Assembly: GCF_003086295.3 (NCBI RefSeq)
Contig: NC_092055.1
Coordinates: 121,635,192-121,699,191, forward strand
DNA length: 64,000 bases
Source of the DNA: Arachis hypogaea
Lineage: Eukaryota > Streptophyta > Magnoliopsida > Fabales > Fabaceae
Direction: 5' to 3'
The position numbers were made by a program, and so were the translations under genes. Shown one piece after another: positions 22,291 to 32,219 of this stretch. Under the pieces are notes generated by a model, which saw only the letters and a list, made by a program, of their open reading frames with translations, was not told the origin of the DNA and did not search any database. Each line of letters starts with the position of its first letter. The first letter of the stretch is position 1.

Positions 22291-23851
22291 GTTTTAAAAA
22301 TGCTTTACTGTATTAATCATGTTTGATCTATTTGTATGTTATCTTCATAATGATTGAAAAAAATTAATAAGTTGAGAAGGGTTGATGGATATTCAGTTTG
22401 GATAGAACCCTTCAAGGGTGGTTAAATCTGAATTTTAGGGGAAACTCTATCGAATTTTTATAAGATTTTTAATGAAATCAAAAAAATTAAAATTATGTTT
22501 TCGAAATTAGAATTAAGATTTCCTGTATTTTGGTTCATATATATTTGTCTGTCATTGTTTAATTTGTTCGTTTATTTTTTGTTTGGTTGATATATTAATT
22601 TGTAGTCTTAGTCGTTGAATCGTGAGGCGACACTCGCAGAGAGACCTTCAAGTATACCCATACTTTGAAGGTAAACAAAGAGAGATTTTCTGACGAGCGG
22701 TCTATAGCCCATTATGTGAGTTTAAATTAATCCTAAGTTTCAACTTTATTTGGTTTAAAGTCAATTATTTAACTATTATCATAATCACAACCAACTTGTG
22801 TCACAAGAAGAGTACACGCAGAGGTTGGAGGCCGCAAACCAATAATCTCAGCCGCCTAGTAGGGCCGACGAAGCCGGCTCTGAGACCTCAGTGGTGGATC
22901 CTGATAGGATTTGGCACGAGACCACCCATGAACCCCACAAGAATCATGCTTCAGGTTGGGGTCGTTCTTCGCCAGCAGCCTCCGCTCCTTTGCCTTGGCG
23001 GCTTCTTCTGCCTCTACCTCTGCCATCAGTAGCCTGCTGATCCCCTGGAAGTTGTTGACTTGAGGGAGGAGTGTAAACGCTAACACAGGAGCTTCACCAG
23101 CAAGCGGAGCAGTATGAGCAGAGATATCGTGAGATTCTTGCACGTGTTGCCATCAGCTCGGACTTGACGGAGAAGCTGGAGCAGCTCGATCGGTTGTGAC
23201 AGCATATGGAGGAGTACAGCCAGTAGATATGCGCCGGAAGTAGCGGCGCTGCTGTTTCTAGCGGCAACGCTGTTGGTGGGGCACTGACGGTAGCACCTAC
23301 TCCGCCGCCTCAGTAAGGGGACCACGACGATGACGGCGACGAATATTACCGGGATCTGTAGGATTTAGGGTTTTATGCATTTTTGTTTGTCTACTTTATT
23401 GTATTCTATATTTGTGACATTTTATTTTATTCAGACCATTTATTTTTTAATAAAATAATTTGTTGATTTCTGGCAACTTTAAATTTCTGCTAACAATTTT
23501 GGTAATAAGAGTCTACTAATTATGGCTTAACTGTGCCAAAAAAATTTAAAAAATAAAATTAACATTACCATAGGATTTATCATCGGATAATTCCGATGGT
23601 AACTTGGCACCTAAACACGTGAAACGGCGCCAAAGTTACCGTTAAATGTATCTGACGGCAACCATCAACACAATCTTGCCAAATCTATTGAAAAGACCAA
23701 CATAAAATCTGCTGGTAATTAGACCGCCGGTAAGCAATTTTCGACAACGTTTATACCGTCAATCCAAGGACGATGGCATTCTTTTTAGCGGCAAATTTAT
23801 TTGATTAATCCAACTGTAAATCCGACGGTACTCACTATATTTCTTATAGTG
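22291..23851 (+). mobile_element. CACTA family-2 fragment, 3' part (copy 1)
   Basis: Homologous to 4061-4260 at its start. It then carries a broken Ptta/En/Spm-type coding remnant and subterminal repeats (CCGATGGTAACTTGG, CCGACGGTACTC at 23575-23830). It ends ACTATATTTCTTATAGTG at 23851, the inverse of the CACTATAAGAAA terminus. The left junction at 22291 joins a truncated gypsy-2 LTR. Cut-and-paste transposition would need the other end, which is absent here. Confidence 0.8.
22610..23361 (+). pseudogene. Ptta/En/Spm transposon protein, C-terminal remnant (copy 1)
   Basis: Exon-like pieces read RRETFKYTHTLKVNKERF and DERSIAHYV, then an intron-like gap with a GTGAGT donor at about 22718. They continue SQEEYTQRLEAANQ, SVVDPDRIWHETTHEPHKN and a coiled-coil LTQELHQQAEQYEQRYREIL, ending with a proline run and an acidic tail (DDDGDEYYRDL, stop 23359-23361). 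These are hallmarks of the plant transposase_24/Ptta family linked to CACTA elements. Several in-frame stops and shifts break it. Its role in the family is thought to be DNA binding at element ends. Confidence 0.7.
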
Positions 23852-24140
23852 ATACCTAAGTTTTAGATATTTAAATTTTAGAAGTTTTGGATTTTTTTGG
23901 GAATATACATTAAAAAATTAAATGAAAAAAATATATTTAGATTTCAAATATTTAATTAGTTTTTTTATAATTTTGGATATTTCGTTTTGTTATATTTTTT
24001 ATGTTTTTTTAATGATTTTAGATTTTTTTTGTTATATTTTAAATATTTTTTATAATTTTAAATTTTTTTGGTTAAATTTTAAATTTTTTTTCAATAATTT
24101 TAAGCGTTTCTTTTTATTCAGCATTTTGGTATAAAGTTAA
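23852..24140. other. AT-rich spacer
   Basis: About 290 bp of T-rich sequence between the CACTA family-2 end and the Mutator-like element. Nothing recognisable; a T-rich 70-codon open frame here only reflects base composition. The same spacer lies at 35623-35911. Confidence 0.6.
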
Positions 24141-25591
24141 AGGTTAAGTATTTTTTTCGTCTCGAAGATCTGAGGTCAAAATCAAAATTGTCTCTGACAT
24201 TTTTTCGTATTAAAATCATCCTCAACATTATAAAATGTTATAAAATCGTCTTTTCGTCCATAAACAATATTTTTTGGACAATTTTATCCTTAAACAAAAA
24301 TAAAAAACCCTCCTTACCCTCACCCTTTCCCTCTCCCTTTCGGATAATTATGCATAATCATGATCATTGCTGCATCTCTCTCTCTCTTCATCTTCCTCTT
24401 CCTTTCCTCATAGCCATCACCACTGCCACCATTATACCTTCTTCACCATTACACATTTTTCACTATCACCCACCCACAAACTAAATTCAGCAATAACAAC
24501 AACCAAATTCAGTAACAACAAATTCAATAACAAATTCAGCAATTTCAATAAATTCAGCAACAGCAACACACTTTCAGCAACAGCAAAATCAAAATGAATC
24601 AACAACAACAGCAACATCCCCAAAATAAATTAACAGAAATTTTATATTTAACAACAATTCAGCAATCATCAACCGCAACTTCAGATCCAAAATCAAGAAC
24701 AAAAGAAATTTAAAAAAAATAAAAACAAAAAGAAATGATGTTTAATGTTCTTCAAAAATTAAAAAAAAAAGAAGAACAAAAAGAGGAAGAAGGAAGTGAC
24801 GGTGCAGAAACCTACTTCCATCAACCTCTGGCCGCCGCCACCCTCAGTGCGCTGGTTCTACCCTCCTTCTTCCTCCCCTTCTTTTCTTCTTCTACATCCT
24901 TTCAACTGCCACCCACTATCGCCGTCTATCGAAAGCCAACAACAACTACAAGCGCCGCCACTCCCTTCCTAGAACAAGTCACAGCACTGCCATGTCGGAG
25001 GATTCGAAACTGAAGATGACAAACTCGAAGACGCTTCTATCGATCCAACCACTCTCCGTTCTCCACCTTCCCAACCTCTCACAACTAACCTCACTCTTCC
25101 TACCCCCATCGATCCCCAACCTGATCTTAAACCCCCACCTCCGATCTCTCAAAACTACCTCCCACCACCTTCGATTTCTGGACGAGAATGAGTTCGAAGG
25201 CCTCCCCATCAAACATCCCTCCTGCGATCTCAATGTTTTCCACTCCGATTCCACTTTCCCTCTCACTCCTTTAAATGCTCTCTGCCTCTTTTGTTTTTTA
25301 TTTCTATTTTATAATTTTTTTCAAGTAGATGTAATTTTGTGAAGGGGAGAAAAAGTCTAGGAAAAAGAAAGAGAGAAAGAGGTCCGGTGATGATAATGAT
25401 TAATGAAGGGGTTTAGTGGGGGTAGGGGGAGAGTTTTTTTAGGATAAAATCGTGATAAAAATGTTGTTTATGGACAAAAGGACGATTTTATAACGTTTTG
25501 TAACGTTGAGGATGATTTTAATAACAAAAAAAGGTCAGAGATAATTTTAATTTTGACCTAAGACCTTAAGGACGAAAAAAATAGTTAACCT
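24141..25591. mobile_element. Mutator-like element (copy 1), candidate Pack-MULE
   Basis: 1451 bp with long inverted ends of about 165 bp: AGGTTAAGTATTTTTTTCGT at the left pairs with the inverse of ACGAAAAAAATAGTTAACCT at the right. The arms share AAAATCATCCTCAAC and TTGTCCATAAACAA blocks. Flanks AAAGTTAA and AAAGGTAA form a likely 8-9 bp target duplication with one mismatch. The GC-richer interior (24790-25270) looks like captured coding DNA, with Pro/Ser/Thr-rich frames such as PTPIDPQPDLKPPPPIS, but no gene could be named. No transposase is present. Confidence 0.8.
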
Positions 25592-25825
25592 AAAGGTAAT
25601 TAATTTATTAAAATATTGATAGAAGAGGATATTGGTTTTCTAGACTTTTCCTATATCAAACCAATACAATAAAGGTCCAAACCGTTTAATGAAAGTTCGT
25701 CGGATAAAATGGATGGATCTATATATTATTTTATTGAGTAATGTTAGGAAAGTAACATTATAGTAATTAATTTCAGCCAACATTATAGCAACTTGTCAAA
25801 CAAGACACTACTAGAAAACTAGTTA

Positions 25826-26095
25826 TTACAGACGGATGTTTCCGACGGATTTTATCCCACTGAAATACAGACGGAATTTCAGAGGGATTTTTTTGTCGGA
25901 AAACAAAAAAAATAGATTAGCATAAATTACAGACGGAAAAGAGAATCCGTCTATAATTCCGTCGGAAAAATTAATTTTTTTTTCGCGAAATGATTACAGA
26001 CGGATTTTCCGTCTGTAATTAAGCAGACAAAATACGCATTTTATTAAATTATTACAGACGGAAAATCCGTCTGTAATTTAAAATTTCCGTCGGAA
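25826..26095. repeat. left subterminal repeats of the Pack-CACTA
   Basis: Repeated ATTACAGACGGA and TCCGTCTGTAATT in both orientations, plus CCGACGGA/TCCGTCGGAAA variants. Such clustered motifs are where CACTA proteins bind. Confidence 0.85.
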
Positions 26096-26099
26096 ATAT

Positions 26100-26640
26100 T
26101 AGAATAAAGATTTGAAGATCACGGTTATCTCTTCATTTCACACTACACTCTCGTGATTCCTCACTCATCCCTCTGAATGCTTCATCGGCGGCGCTATCAG
26201 CCATGCACCGCCGTCTCACGGAACCTCCATTGCACTCTACTTCCATCGGCCTTGCTCGCATCACTCCCTTCCGTCGCACCCCTTCCCGGTTCTTCTTCGT
26301 CGCACCCCTTCCGTCGGCCTTGCTCGCATCGCTCCCTTTCGAACCCTAATGTGCGTTTCTCTCTTCGATCTCGCCATGTTTGCTCTTTTCCACTGTGTTT
26401 CTCTCTTCGATCTTGCCTCAGCTATGCAGTTAACCCTAATCTCCTTTCTCTTTCATCGCTGTTTTCTTTCTTTCAATATCATCGCTAACTCTAACTATAT
26501 TATCCTATTTTCCATCGCTAACTATGATTCTATTTCTTATTCTATGATAAGAACTTGTAACGGTTATAGTTTTTTATTTTGTGTTCTTATAAACTTGTTC
26601 GTGAAATCAAGGTTCCTGAATGCATTGACTAGTTTTATTT
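26100..26640 (+). other. leader-like region of the Pack-CACTA
   Basis: Pyrimidine-rich with repeated 'CCTTGCTCGCATC(A/G)CTCCCTT' and 'GTTTCTCTCTTCGATCT' units (26245-26415). An ATG-started frame (26177-26488) is Ser/Pro/Leu/Arg-rich without a domain. It looks like a promoter or 5' leader taken from a host gene; the source is not recognised. Confidence 0.4.
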
Positions 26641-26644
26641 TTAT

Positions 26645-27161
26645 TGCTGAGGAAGAGGAGGAGGTATGCATCTGCATTTTCTGTTGTCATATGTGTTTCA
26701 TGCAAAACTGTTTGAAATTTTACTTGAACAATATGTTGCCTTGTATTTAATTTCTTTTTTCGTTTTTGGTTATTAAACAGGAAGTAGAGATAGAGTATGT
26801 GGAAGGTTATGATGAACTTGAAGAGGAAGATGACATGGAGGATTTTGTTAATTTTAGATACATTTCAATTCTATTTTTATGTATTAGTCTATTATTTTTC
26901 TTATATGTTGGAGGTGAAAAGTTGTGCATGTGGAGTTGGAGCTCTGTGGTTGAGTTTAGAAAAATGAAATAAACTAGAAAATGAACACATTTGAAAATCA
27001 AAAGCATAACAGAGTTTTCTAATGCAGCTGGAAGCTCTGAAGATGAAGAGGCAGAAGCAGCTGCTCAGAGAAGGGTGAAACAGAAGAATAAGTTAGCTTC
27101 AATGAAATCTGAGAAGGATTCTGTTGATCTTAAATCAAAGAAGGCAAAGGTCCTTGTTGAG
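26645..27161 (+). pseudogene. MAK16: captured MAK16-like fragment (ribosome biogenesis)
   Basis: Three exon-like pieces with splice borders. One ends at 26663 (GAGGAGGAG then GTATGC). 26781-26847 encodes EVEIEYVEGYDELEEEDDME. 27028-27161 encodes SSEDEEAEAAAQRRVKQKN, then KSKKAKVLVE, then donor GTAAAT. The acidic EYVEGYDELEEE run and the KSKKA(K/R)VLVEVE ending match the C-terminal region of plant MAK16, a nucleolar protein needed for 60S subunit assembly. The N-terminal zinc-binding part is absent and the middle exon is shortened. This is a gene fragment inside the CACTA, not a working gene. Confidence 0.65.
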
Positions 27162-27512
27162 GTAAATCTATATTACGCCCTTCAATTGAAAAAATGATAT
27201 AATTTCTCTTTTAAATGCTGTTTTTTGTTCTGATATGAATTAATTTATGTAAACGAAAACTTGTCCAGAAGTTAACCACTTATTAATGGTGATTTAGGGT
27301 ATAGGGATTCCAAAATTAATAAATAGAAAACCAAAACTACTACTTGTCTCTTTGCCTCATTGCCAAAACCACCACTGCCTTAAGCTTAGTGTGAAACCAA
27401 ATCACTTTCATTCATTCATATTCATTCATTCATATACATCAAGGTGGTTAGATTAGGGGTGATTGATTTTAACTTGGGTGACTAATGAAAACCATTTGTT
27501 TATTGCTGACAG

Positions 27513-28160
27513 GCCCACAGAGCCATTACGATGGTGGGCCGGCGACATTATATTGGGCGGAAGGGATGAGCTCGGCGGTGGCACATGGTTGGGCTCCACC
27601 AGAGATGGAAGGGTGGCTTTCCTCACCAATTTCAGGGAAGTTGAAAGCCTTCTGGAACCCAAGACCAGGGGAGACTTGCCCCTCCTATTCCTTCAGGTCA
27701 CACACTCCATCTGTTTGTTACTTTGTTTCTTAAGATCTTGTTGCTTTGAAAATTCATGTGACTATTTTCATATGGTACCAATTTCAAATATAATCTAATA
27801 ACTTCATTTATATATCTTACGTAAACTGAGGAAATGTTGGTGATTTAGTTCATGAGTGCAAGAAGAAGCCGAGAAAAATAGAGCTTGTGAGAGATAATTC
27901 TCTTAGATTCATAGAGTAATGAACTAGAAAACTGAAATGTACAAAGGAACTAACTATTTATACTACCATAACAGTTAAACAGTTATTTATATCATCCATT
28001 ACATATTTGCATCGTGTAATCTTAACATATTTATTTATAACAAATGAAAATACTGCAACATGACAGAGTAAGAAGAGTCCTCAGGAGTTTGCAGAGAAAA
28101 TTGTTGAAGAGGCACATGTATATAATGGCTTCAATCTAGTTTGTATTGATATTTGCAGCT
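27513..28160 (+). pseudogene. captured TANGO2/NRDE-family fragment
   Basis: Exon 27513-27696 has AG and GT borders and encodes PTEPLRWWAGDIILGGRDEL, then GGGTWLGSTRDGRVAFLTN and EPKTRGDLPLLFLQ. Exon 28067 to about 28160 encodes SKKSPQEFAEKIVEEAHVYN and GFNLV. These are conserved blocks of the NRDE domain of TANGO2-like proteins (GGRDE, GTWL, GRVAFLTN, TRGDLP, YNGFNL), implicated in Golgi/ER organisation and haem handling. The first exon with the catalytic-like N-terminus and the later exons are missing. The reading phase is kept across the retained intron (27697-28066). Confidence 0.85.
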
Positions 28161-28369
28161 TCAATCTAGGCTGCTCAGAAAGGTATAATGAGTGTATGGG
28201 ACAAAGCTGATATCATAAAGGTATTATGATATATAACACTTTGTAATTTGTATCTATTTTGATTTCTTTTTTCATTTTCTTTTGATTTCTTTTTTCATTT
28301 TCAATTTGTATCATATTTCGTGCTTACCTTGCAAAGGAATAAAGTGTATAGGACTCAATTGGAGGATTA

Positions 28370-28570
28370 GTCTTAGCATGAGTGATCCAGATCTTGTTCC
28401 ACTTCTTATCCAGGTTCTTTAATCCATTTTCTTTCACTTTATTTTTATTCTTTTTAATTATATTAATTATAGACCAAGCTTAGCTGGTAAGGATGACCAG
28501 GGGGTAAAACGCATGAACCTGATTGCTCGTGCTGCTGAGTCAATTGCTGATGGGGATCTAGTGAATGTAT
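28370..28570 (+). pseudogene. exon-like fragments of unknown host origin
   Basis: Two short open stretches read SMSDPDLVPLLIQ (about 28376-28412) and, after an intron-like T-rich gap ending ATTATAG, PSLAGKDDQGVKRMNLIARA and AESIADGDLV (about 28473-28560). Codon use and splice-like borders look genic, but I do not recognise the family. They sit between the TANGO2-like and Ca2+-ATPase-like fragments. Confidence 0.35.
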
Positions 28571-28588
28571 AGATTCGAAGATATCGAC

Positions 28589-28661
28589 AGTGGGGATCTG
28601 ACCTTTGATTATTTTAATGGTAGCTGCTGCAGCTTCATTAGTACTGGGGATAAAATCTGAG
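28589..28661 (+). pseudogene. captured ACA-type Ca2+-ATPase exon fragment
   Basis: Encodes LIILMVAAAASLVLGIKSE followed by a GTGAGA donor at 28662. Just upstream GATCTGACC supplies DLT, but one base out of frame. This matches the first membrane-span region of plant autoinhibited P-type Ca2+-ATPases (DLTLIILI.AA..SLVLGI.TEG). Only this hydrophobic helix is present; the phosphorylation and ATP-binding domains are absent. The single-base shift and short length show it is a decayed capture. Confidence 0.6.
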
Positions 28662-29051
28662 GTGAGAAAACATGGCAGAGTTATAATGTTCCTTTATAGC
28701 AGAAACAAGTATCCTGCAGCTTCATTATCTCCATTTTGTTTCATTTGCCTTATTTTATGTTTGTGTAATGCTTCAAGTGTAGTAATATTTTCCTCTTATT
28801 TATTTAGAAATTTTTTTATGTTAATCATAGCTTTTATTGGATACCTTGCTATTTAGAAAATTGTTGTTTCATGAATTGGACAAGGCCTTGTAATTATTCT
28901 GACTTACTGCTTTGCATAATTATTGTGTCTTATCTGTTTACATCTTAAAATATTAGATTTTGTGAGCATGATTACTTTTGCTTAATTCACTATCAATTCT
29001 CCTATTCCTTCTAAGAGAACTGAATTGAGATATTGCATTATCTTGCTGCAG

Positions 29052-29419
29052 GCAGGAGGTCTTGTTTTTAGATAATGAGATTGCCTTCAATGAGGCTATC
29101 ATTGAAGAAAGAGAGCAAGGCATTCAAGAAATTCAGCAGCAAATTGGTGAAGTAAATGAAATTTTTAAAGATCTTGCTGTGCTTGTGCATGAACAGGGAG
29201 CTATGATTGGTAACTTTCACCTCTATTCTAATTGAGTACATCTCCGTCTTAATCCCAAGTTTTTTATTTGTCCAGAACTTCTCATCTGATCTGATGCCAA
29301 GAGTTTATATTTTTTTAGATGATATTGGGTCCAACATTGAGCAGTCTCATGCAGCAACTGCACAAGCAAGATCGCAACTTGCTAAAGCTTCAAAGACTCA
29401 AAGATCAAATTCTTCTTTG
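29052..29419 (+). pseudogene. captured SYP2-type syntaxin (Qa-SNARE) fragment
   Basis: Two exons with an intact intron. Exon 29052-29209 (after CTGCAG) encodes [20 protein letters not shown], then [20 protein letters not shown] and [13 protein letters not shown]. Exon 29329-29419 continues DDIGSNIEQSHAATAQARSQ and SKTQRSNSSL. This is the SNARE motif, with the central Gln of the ionic layer (GEVNEIF context), of plant SYP21/22-like vacuolar and pre-vacuolar syntaxins. Splicing would keep the frame exactly (I-D-D-I-G). The N-terminal Habc domain and the membrane anchor are missing, so no membrane-anchored SNARE could be made. Confidence 0.9.
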
Positions 29420-30620
29420 GTAATATACATTGTGTAATATTTGCTTTAAGATTTCACCTCTCACGTGTTGTTTTAGATGTTGGGTGTGGGAGCCGTGCTT
29501 CCTTGTTCTTCTTTTTCTTCTTCTGAGCTCAACCCTGCAATTCGGTCAGCTACTGACCAAACTATATCTTATCTGATTCTCTTTCATGGTTTTAGACTTG
29601 TTGGGCCTTTCTTAAACATATGTTTCTTTGTTGTTTCATGTTTGCTTATGTTGATAGGTCAGAGGTTTCATTTTCTGTTGGGTCTTGCCTCCTTCCTCAT
29701 CCAGACAAGGTACTAAGAATGCTAAATTCTGATTATTTAGCATATAGCTCGGTATTCTATTTGCTCTTCCAACTCCTTTGCTATCTCACTCTTTCACCAT
29801 ATAGCTCGGTATTCTATTTGCTGCTTCATTCATTATTCAGATAATTTCTTTTCCTTATTTAACTCTGTTTATTCAGCTCTTCATTTTTCGCTGTTTGAAT
29901 CTACATGCTTTATGGATTAAAATATATAAATCTTTGGGCTTGAGATTGCAGCTTATTCTTCAATGGTTGACTGGGATATTTGTGCTTATCTATGGTTTGA
30001 GATGGAGGGGGCCGGGTAATGAATACTTAATCATTTCTAATATTTTGAAATTTTGGGATTCTGGTCTATAAGAATGTAGATGAATATAATTTATGTTGTA
30101 TAAAGTCATAAACTAAAAGGATCTGATAGATGCCAATTAAGTTGTATCATAATCAGTAATAGAAAATTTGAAATGTAGAAAACAGAATACTAATGTTTTT
30201 ATGCTCATTTTCTATATGGAAAGGAAGCAAAATCTGCAAACTAATGTTTATTTTGTTTGAAATCAATCATCATAAAACTCTGTCTTCACTCTTCAAAAAT
30301 TGCAACAACCTCTTTCGTCATTTCCATACCTCTTCTTCCTTCTCCTCTCTTCAAAGCTTTGTCTGATTTTCTGCCTGTGTACTGTGTAGAATTCAACTTC
30401 TTACTTTCATCCCCCACTTCTCTCTCTTCTCCCCACGCTTCAAAAAGACTATATTTGTAATCCCCACTTTCTCTGTTGAACAGTTTTAGGTCACTAATCA
30501 CCTTTTCTCTGTTTTGGAATTTCCCTAGGATACTATATTGTTGGTGCTTCAATTTACAGCTTAGTGATTACAGTAGGTGATGATTTGACTGTTTAAGTCC
30601 CTAATGCGGGTATTTACTAT
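29420..30620 (+). other. intron-like interior of the Pack-CACTA
   Basis: Mostly T-rich sequence with an 18-bp tandem phrase ATATAGCTCGGTATTCTA (near 29741 and 29800). A short hydrophobic exon-like stretch (about 29952-30015) reads LILQWLTGIFVLIYGLRWRG. The rest shows no gene I can name and may be further captured introns. Confidence 0.4.
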
Positions 30621-30628
30621 TTACACAG

Positions 30629-31150
30629 GCATCAGGCATAGCTGCCTTAGACATTAAGAAGCTTAAAGATGCAGGTATTTGCACTGTTGAATTTGTTGCT
30701 TACACTCCTAGGAAGGATCTGTTGCAAATTAAAGGTATCAGTGAGGCTAAAATTGACAAGATTATTGAAGCAGGTATGCACCTCCTGATATATTTTACTT
30801 TGCTAATACGGTATTTTCTTCAATTTCAACACTCAAGAGCATCAGCTATAAGCACATTAATTGTGAAGCCTTACTGATCTTCTGATGCTTGTTTATTGAC
30901 AGCTACTAAGTTGGTGCCTATGGGTTTTACTAGTGCGAGCCAGCTCCATGCTCAGCGGATGGAGATCATCCAGATAACAACTGGATCAAGAGAGCTTGAC
31001 AAGATATTGGAAGGTGAGACATCTCTAATAAAGACATTGCTTACAAGTGGATTTTATGGATTGTGTTTTTCATTGATGAAGTGTCATAATTCAATATGGT
31101 TTCTTCTACTGGGAGGAATTGAAACAGGTTCTATCACTGAGTTGTATGGT
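30629..31150 (+). pseudogene. RAD51: captured RAD51 fragment, N-terminal half
   Basis: Three exons with proper borders. 30629-30773 encodes ASGIAALDIKKLKDAGICTV, then AYTPRKDLLQIKGISEAKID. 30903-31013 encodes [20 protein letters not shown], then [14 protein letters not shown]. 31116 to about 31150 encodes [13 protein letters not shown]. This is the helix-hairpin-helix N-terminal domain and linker of eukaryotic RAD51, the recombinase for homologous DNA repair. The fragment stops just before the Walker A ATP-binding loop, so the ATPase core is absent. Frame is kept across both introns (EA|ATK, LEG|GIE). There are a few substitutions but no stop within the exons. Confidence 0.92.
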
Positions 31151-31410
31151 GATAGAAAATGAAATACCCCCAGAATTCCTAAACACTTTGTTGAATATGG
31201 CACCAAGTCAAGAGGAAGAACGAATCAGATTGGGCATTGAATTTTTTGAGCATTGAATTGAATCACTTCAGGATGTATGGTGTGGCCCTGGAATTGGATT
31301 CGCATCAGATCATGCTTCTGCTTCTGTGGATTGTGTGGTGGTAAGGAAAAATGCTTCTTCAAGAAGGAACCTTGATGCTGTTGAGAGAGCAACACATAGG
31401 GAAGAGGTAT
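31151..31410 (+). pseudogene. further exon-like fragments after RAD51
   Basis: About 31162-31238 reads EIPPEFLNTLLNMAPSQEEE, which resembles part of a formin FH2 domain (LL.MAPT.EEE); this is a weak match. About 31272-31407 reads QDVWCGPGIGFASDHASASV, then DCVVVRKNASSRRNLDAVER, followed by a GGTATT border; the family is not recognised. An in-frame stop lies between them. Confidence 0.35.
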
Positions 31411-32219
31411 TCTTCTTTCTCCATCATCATCTTCTACTTCAATTCTTACTGTTTTCTTTTTTTTATTTAATTGATTCATTTATGTTGTTTTCTCTTCAGA
31501 CATTGCATTTTCATGTTCATATAATTGTTGTGAATTGAGGCCTCTTCTCTTCCTCAACTCAATGACAGTTCTTGATTGCTTAATTGATCAAAGACTTGTA
31601 TAAAGTATCCAGTCACTTAATTGAATATGAATCACTTGCTTTTAGACTTGTTCTGGTTTATTGCATTGTGTGCATTACATGTTCCAAATTTGCTATTGCT
31701 ATTTGGCAGCGTCCATGATCTTTAAAAAGAACTAACCTTGAAAAATCTATGGAAGAGTTCCAAATTGTTGGAGGCAAATACTTGAAATTTAATCAAAAGT
31801 AACTGCAGTGGTAACAATTCCTTTTTGGTTCTTTTTTCTAATAACTGCAGTGTAGATCGGATATAGTAAGGTAGACATTCTCTGCTCAGAAAGTGGGAAG
31901 CAGCGAATAATTTTGATGGACCAAGAATCTCAAGAAGCAAGTATATTGCCATCATCACTAAGAAGTTCAAGAAAGAATGAAGCTATCCATAAATTAGGAT
32001 ATTGAATCTTGATGAGTCCACTAGTAGTTATTTGTCATCTAATGTATTTAGATTGTATTATTGTATGGAAATAATTGCTTCTTATTGTAAAGAAAGCATT
32101 TTGTACTCACTGGTGTGTTTTTCTATTTATACCATCAATAAAAATTTGTATTTATTAAATTTATATTTATTTTGTATGAAACAGGTTTATTTTTGTAATA
32201 GAAAAATAAAAAAAAAAAT

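Larger units (their letters stand above)
20885..25805 (+). repeat. duplicated unit A, about 4.9 kb, direct repeat
   Basis: Nearly identical to 32639-37576 (offset 11754 at the left, 11771 at the right). It begins inside gypsy-2 gag at TAAGGGTTTGATTC and ends CAACTTGTCAAACAAGA immediately before the CACTA terminus at 25806. It contains the gag start, truncated LTR, CACTA family-2 3' part and Mutator-like element. By eye the copies differ by scattered substitutions and a few indels, the largest being about 16 bp (extra in A' near 35480). Confidence 0.95.

Noticed and set aside
23922..24134. A 70-codon Phe/Ile-rich frame, seemingly a membrane protein
   Set aside because: It is a T-rich run. The second copy has indels that shift the frame, and there is no initiation context or homologue.
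30629..31150. A functional RAD51 gene
   Set aside because: Only the N-terminal domain is present, it stops before the ATP-binding loop, and it lies inside a CACTA next to fragments of unrelated genes.
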